Of a stretch of 39,243 nucleotides of DNA, positions 39,041 to 39,243 are shown one piece after another. A model generated the notes under the pieces. It was given only the letters and a program-made list of their open reading frames with translations, searched no databases and had not been told where the DNA came from. The translations under genes were made by a program, and so were the position numbers. The DNA lies in NCBI GenBank assembly GCA_030156825.1, contig JASGLU010000010.1, positions 1 to 39,243 on the forward strand, written 5' to 3'. The stretch comes from Candidatus Atribacteria bacterium (GTDB lineage Bacteria > Atribacterota > Atribacteria > Atribacterales > JASGLU01). Position 1 is the stretch's first letter. Each line of letters starts with the position of its first letter.

Positions 39041-39243
39041 AGGGCAAGCCCCCTTATCAATCCCCTGAAAAGCAAAACAAACTAAAAAGACAAATACAAC
39101 TGAGGAAGGCAAAAAAGACCTCCGTGTCTGTCATTCCTGAATGTTCTATCCTGAAAACGGCAATAATGGGGGCTTCGCCCCCCTTAAACCCCCCTAAAAG
39201 ATAAAACAAATACAAAAAAGCTTAAAAAGATAAATACTTACTG
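39035..39243. repeat. Composite hairpin repeat array, continues past window end
   Basis: CAATAGAGGGCAAGCCCCCTTATCAATCCCCTGAAAA (39035 on), decayed A module near 39098-39126, CAATAATGGGGGCTTCGCCCCCCTTAAACCCCCC (39161 on), and linker 'gataaatacttactg' at the edge that matches the start of another A module. Confidence 0.85.

Overview
Mostly a bacterial housekeeping window (about 43% GC by eye) of tightly packed operons. Left to right: glgA-coaE-uvrB-uvrA-uvrC-whiA; a stand-alone MalK/UgpC-type ATPase; gap-tpiA-secG-nicotinate phosphoribosyltransferase; a five-gene oligopeptide ABC operon; infC-rpmI-rplT; pheS-pheT-cvpA-mutS2; a convergent class A PBP; queT-tyrS; a radical SAM/helix-hairpin-helix protein; and an LsrBACD/Rbs-like sugar ABC operon ending in a divergent second binding-protein-like ORF. 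Gene order strongly recalls the actinobacterial/firmicute uvrC-(rapZ-yvcK)-whiA-gap-(pgk)-tpiA-secG and pheST-cvpA-mutS2 neighbourhoods with members missing. The lineage is not resolvable from sequence alone; an Atribacterota/Thermotogota-like thermophile is a low-confidence guess. The most interesting non-coding signal is a family of composite hairpin repeats at four operon boundaries, with compensatory base changes, which twice supplies the stop codon of the upstream gene. A second element family with 15-23 bp inverted termini sits just 5' of glgA, infC and the radical SAM gene. The most interesting protein is the radical SAM + HhH protein, which ends in a sliding-clamp-like QLSLW peptide. 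infC starts at a near-cognate codon (ATC or ATA) that the ORF track missed. All assignments are from reading the sequence; no searches were run.
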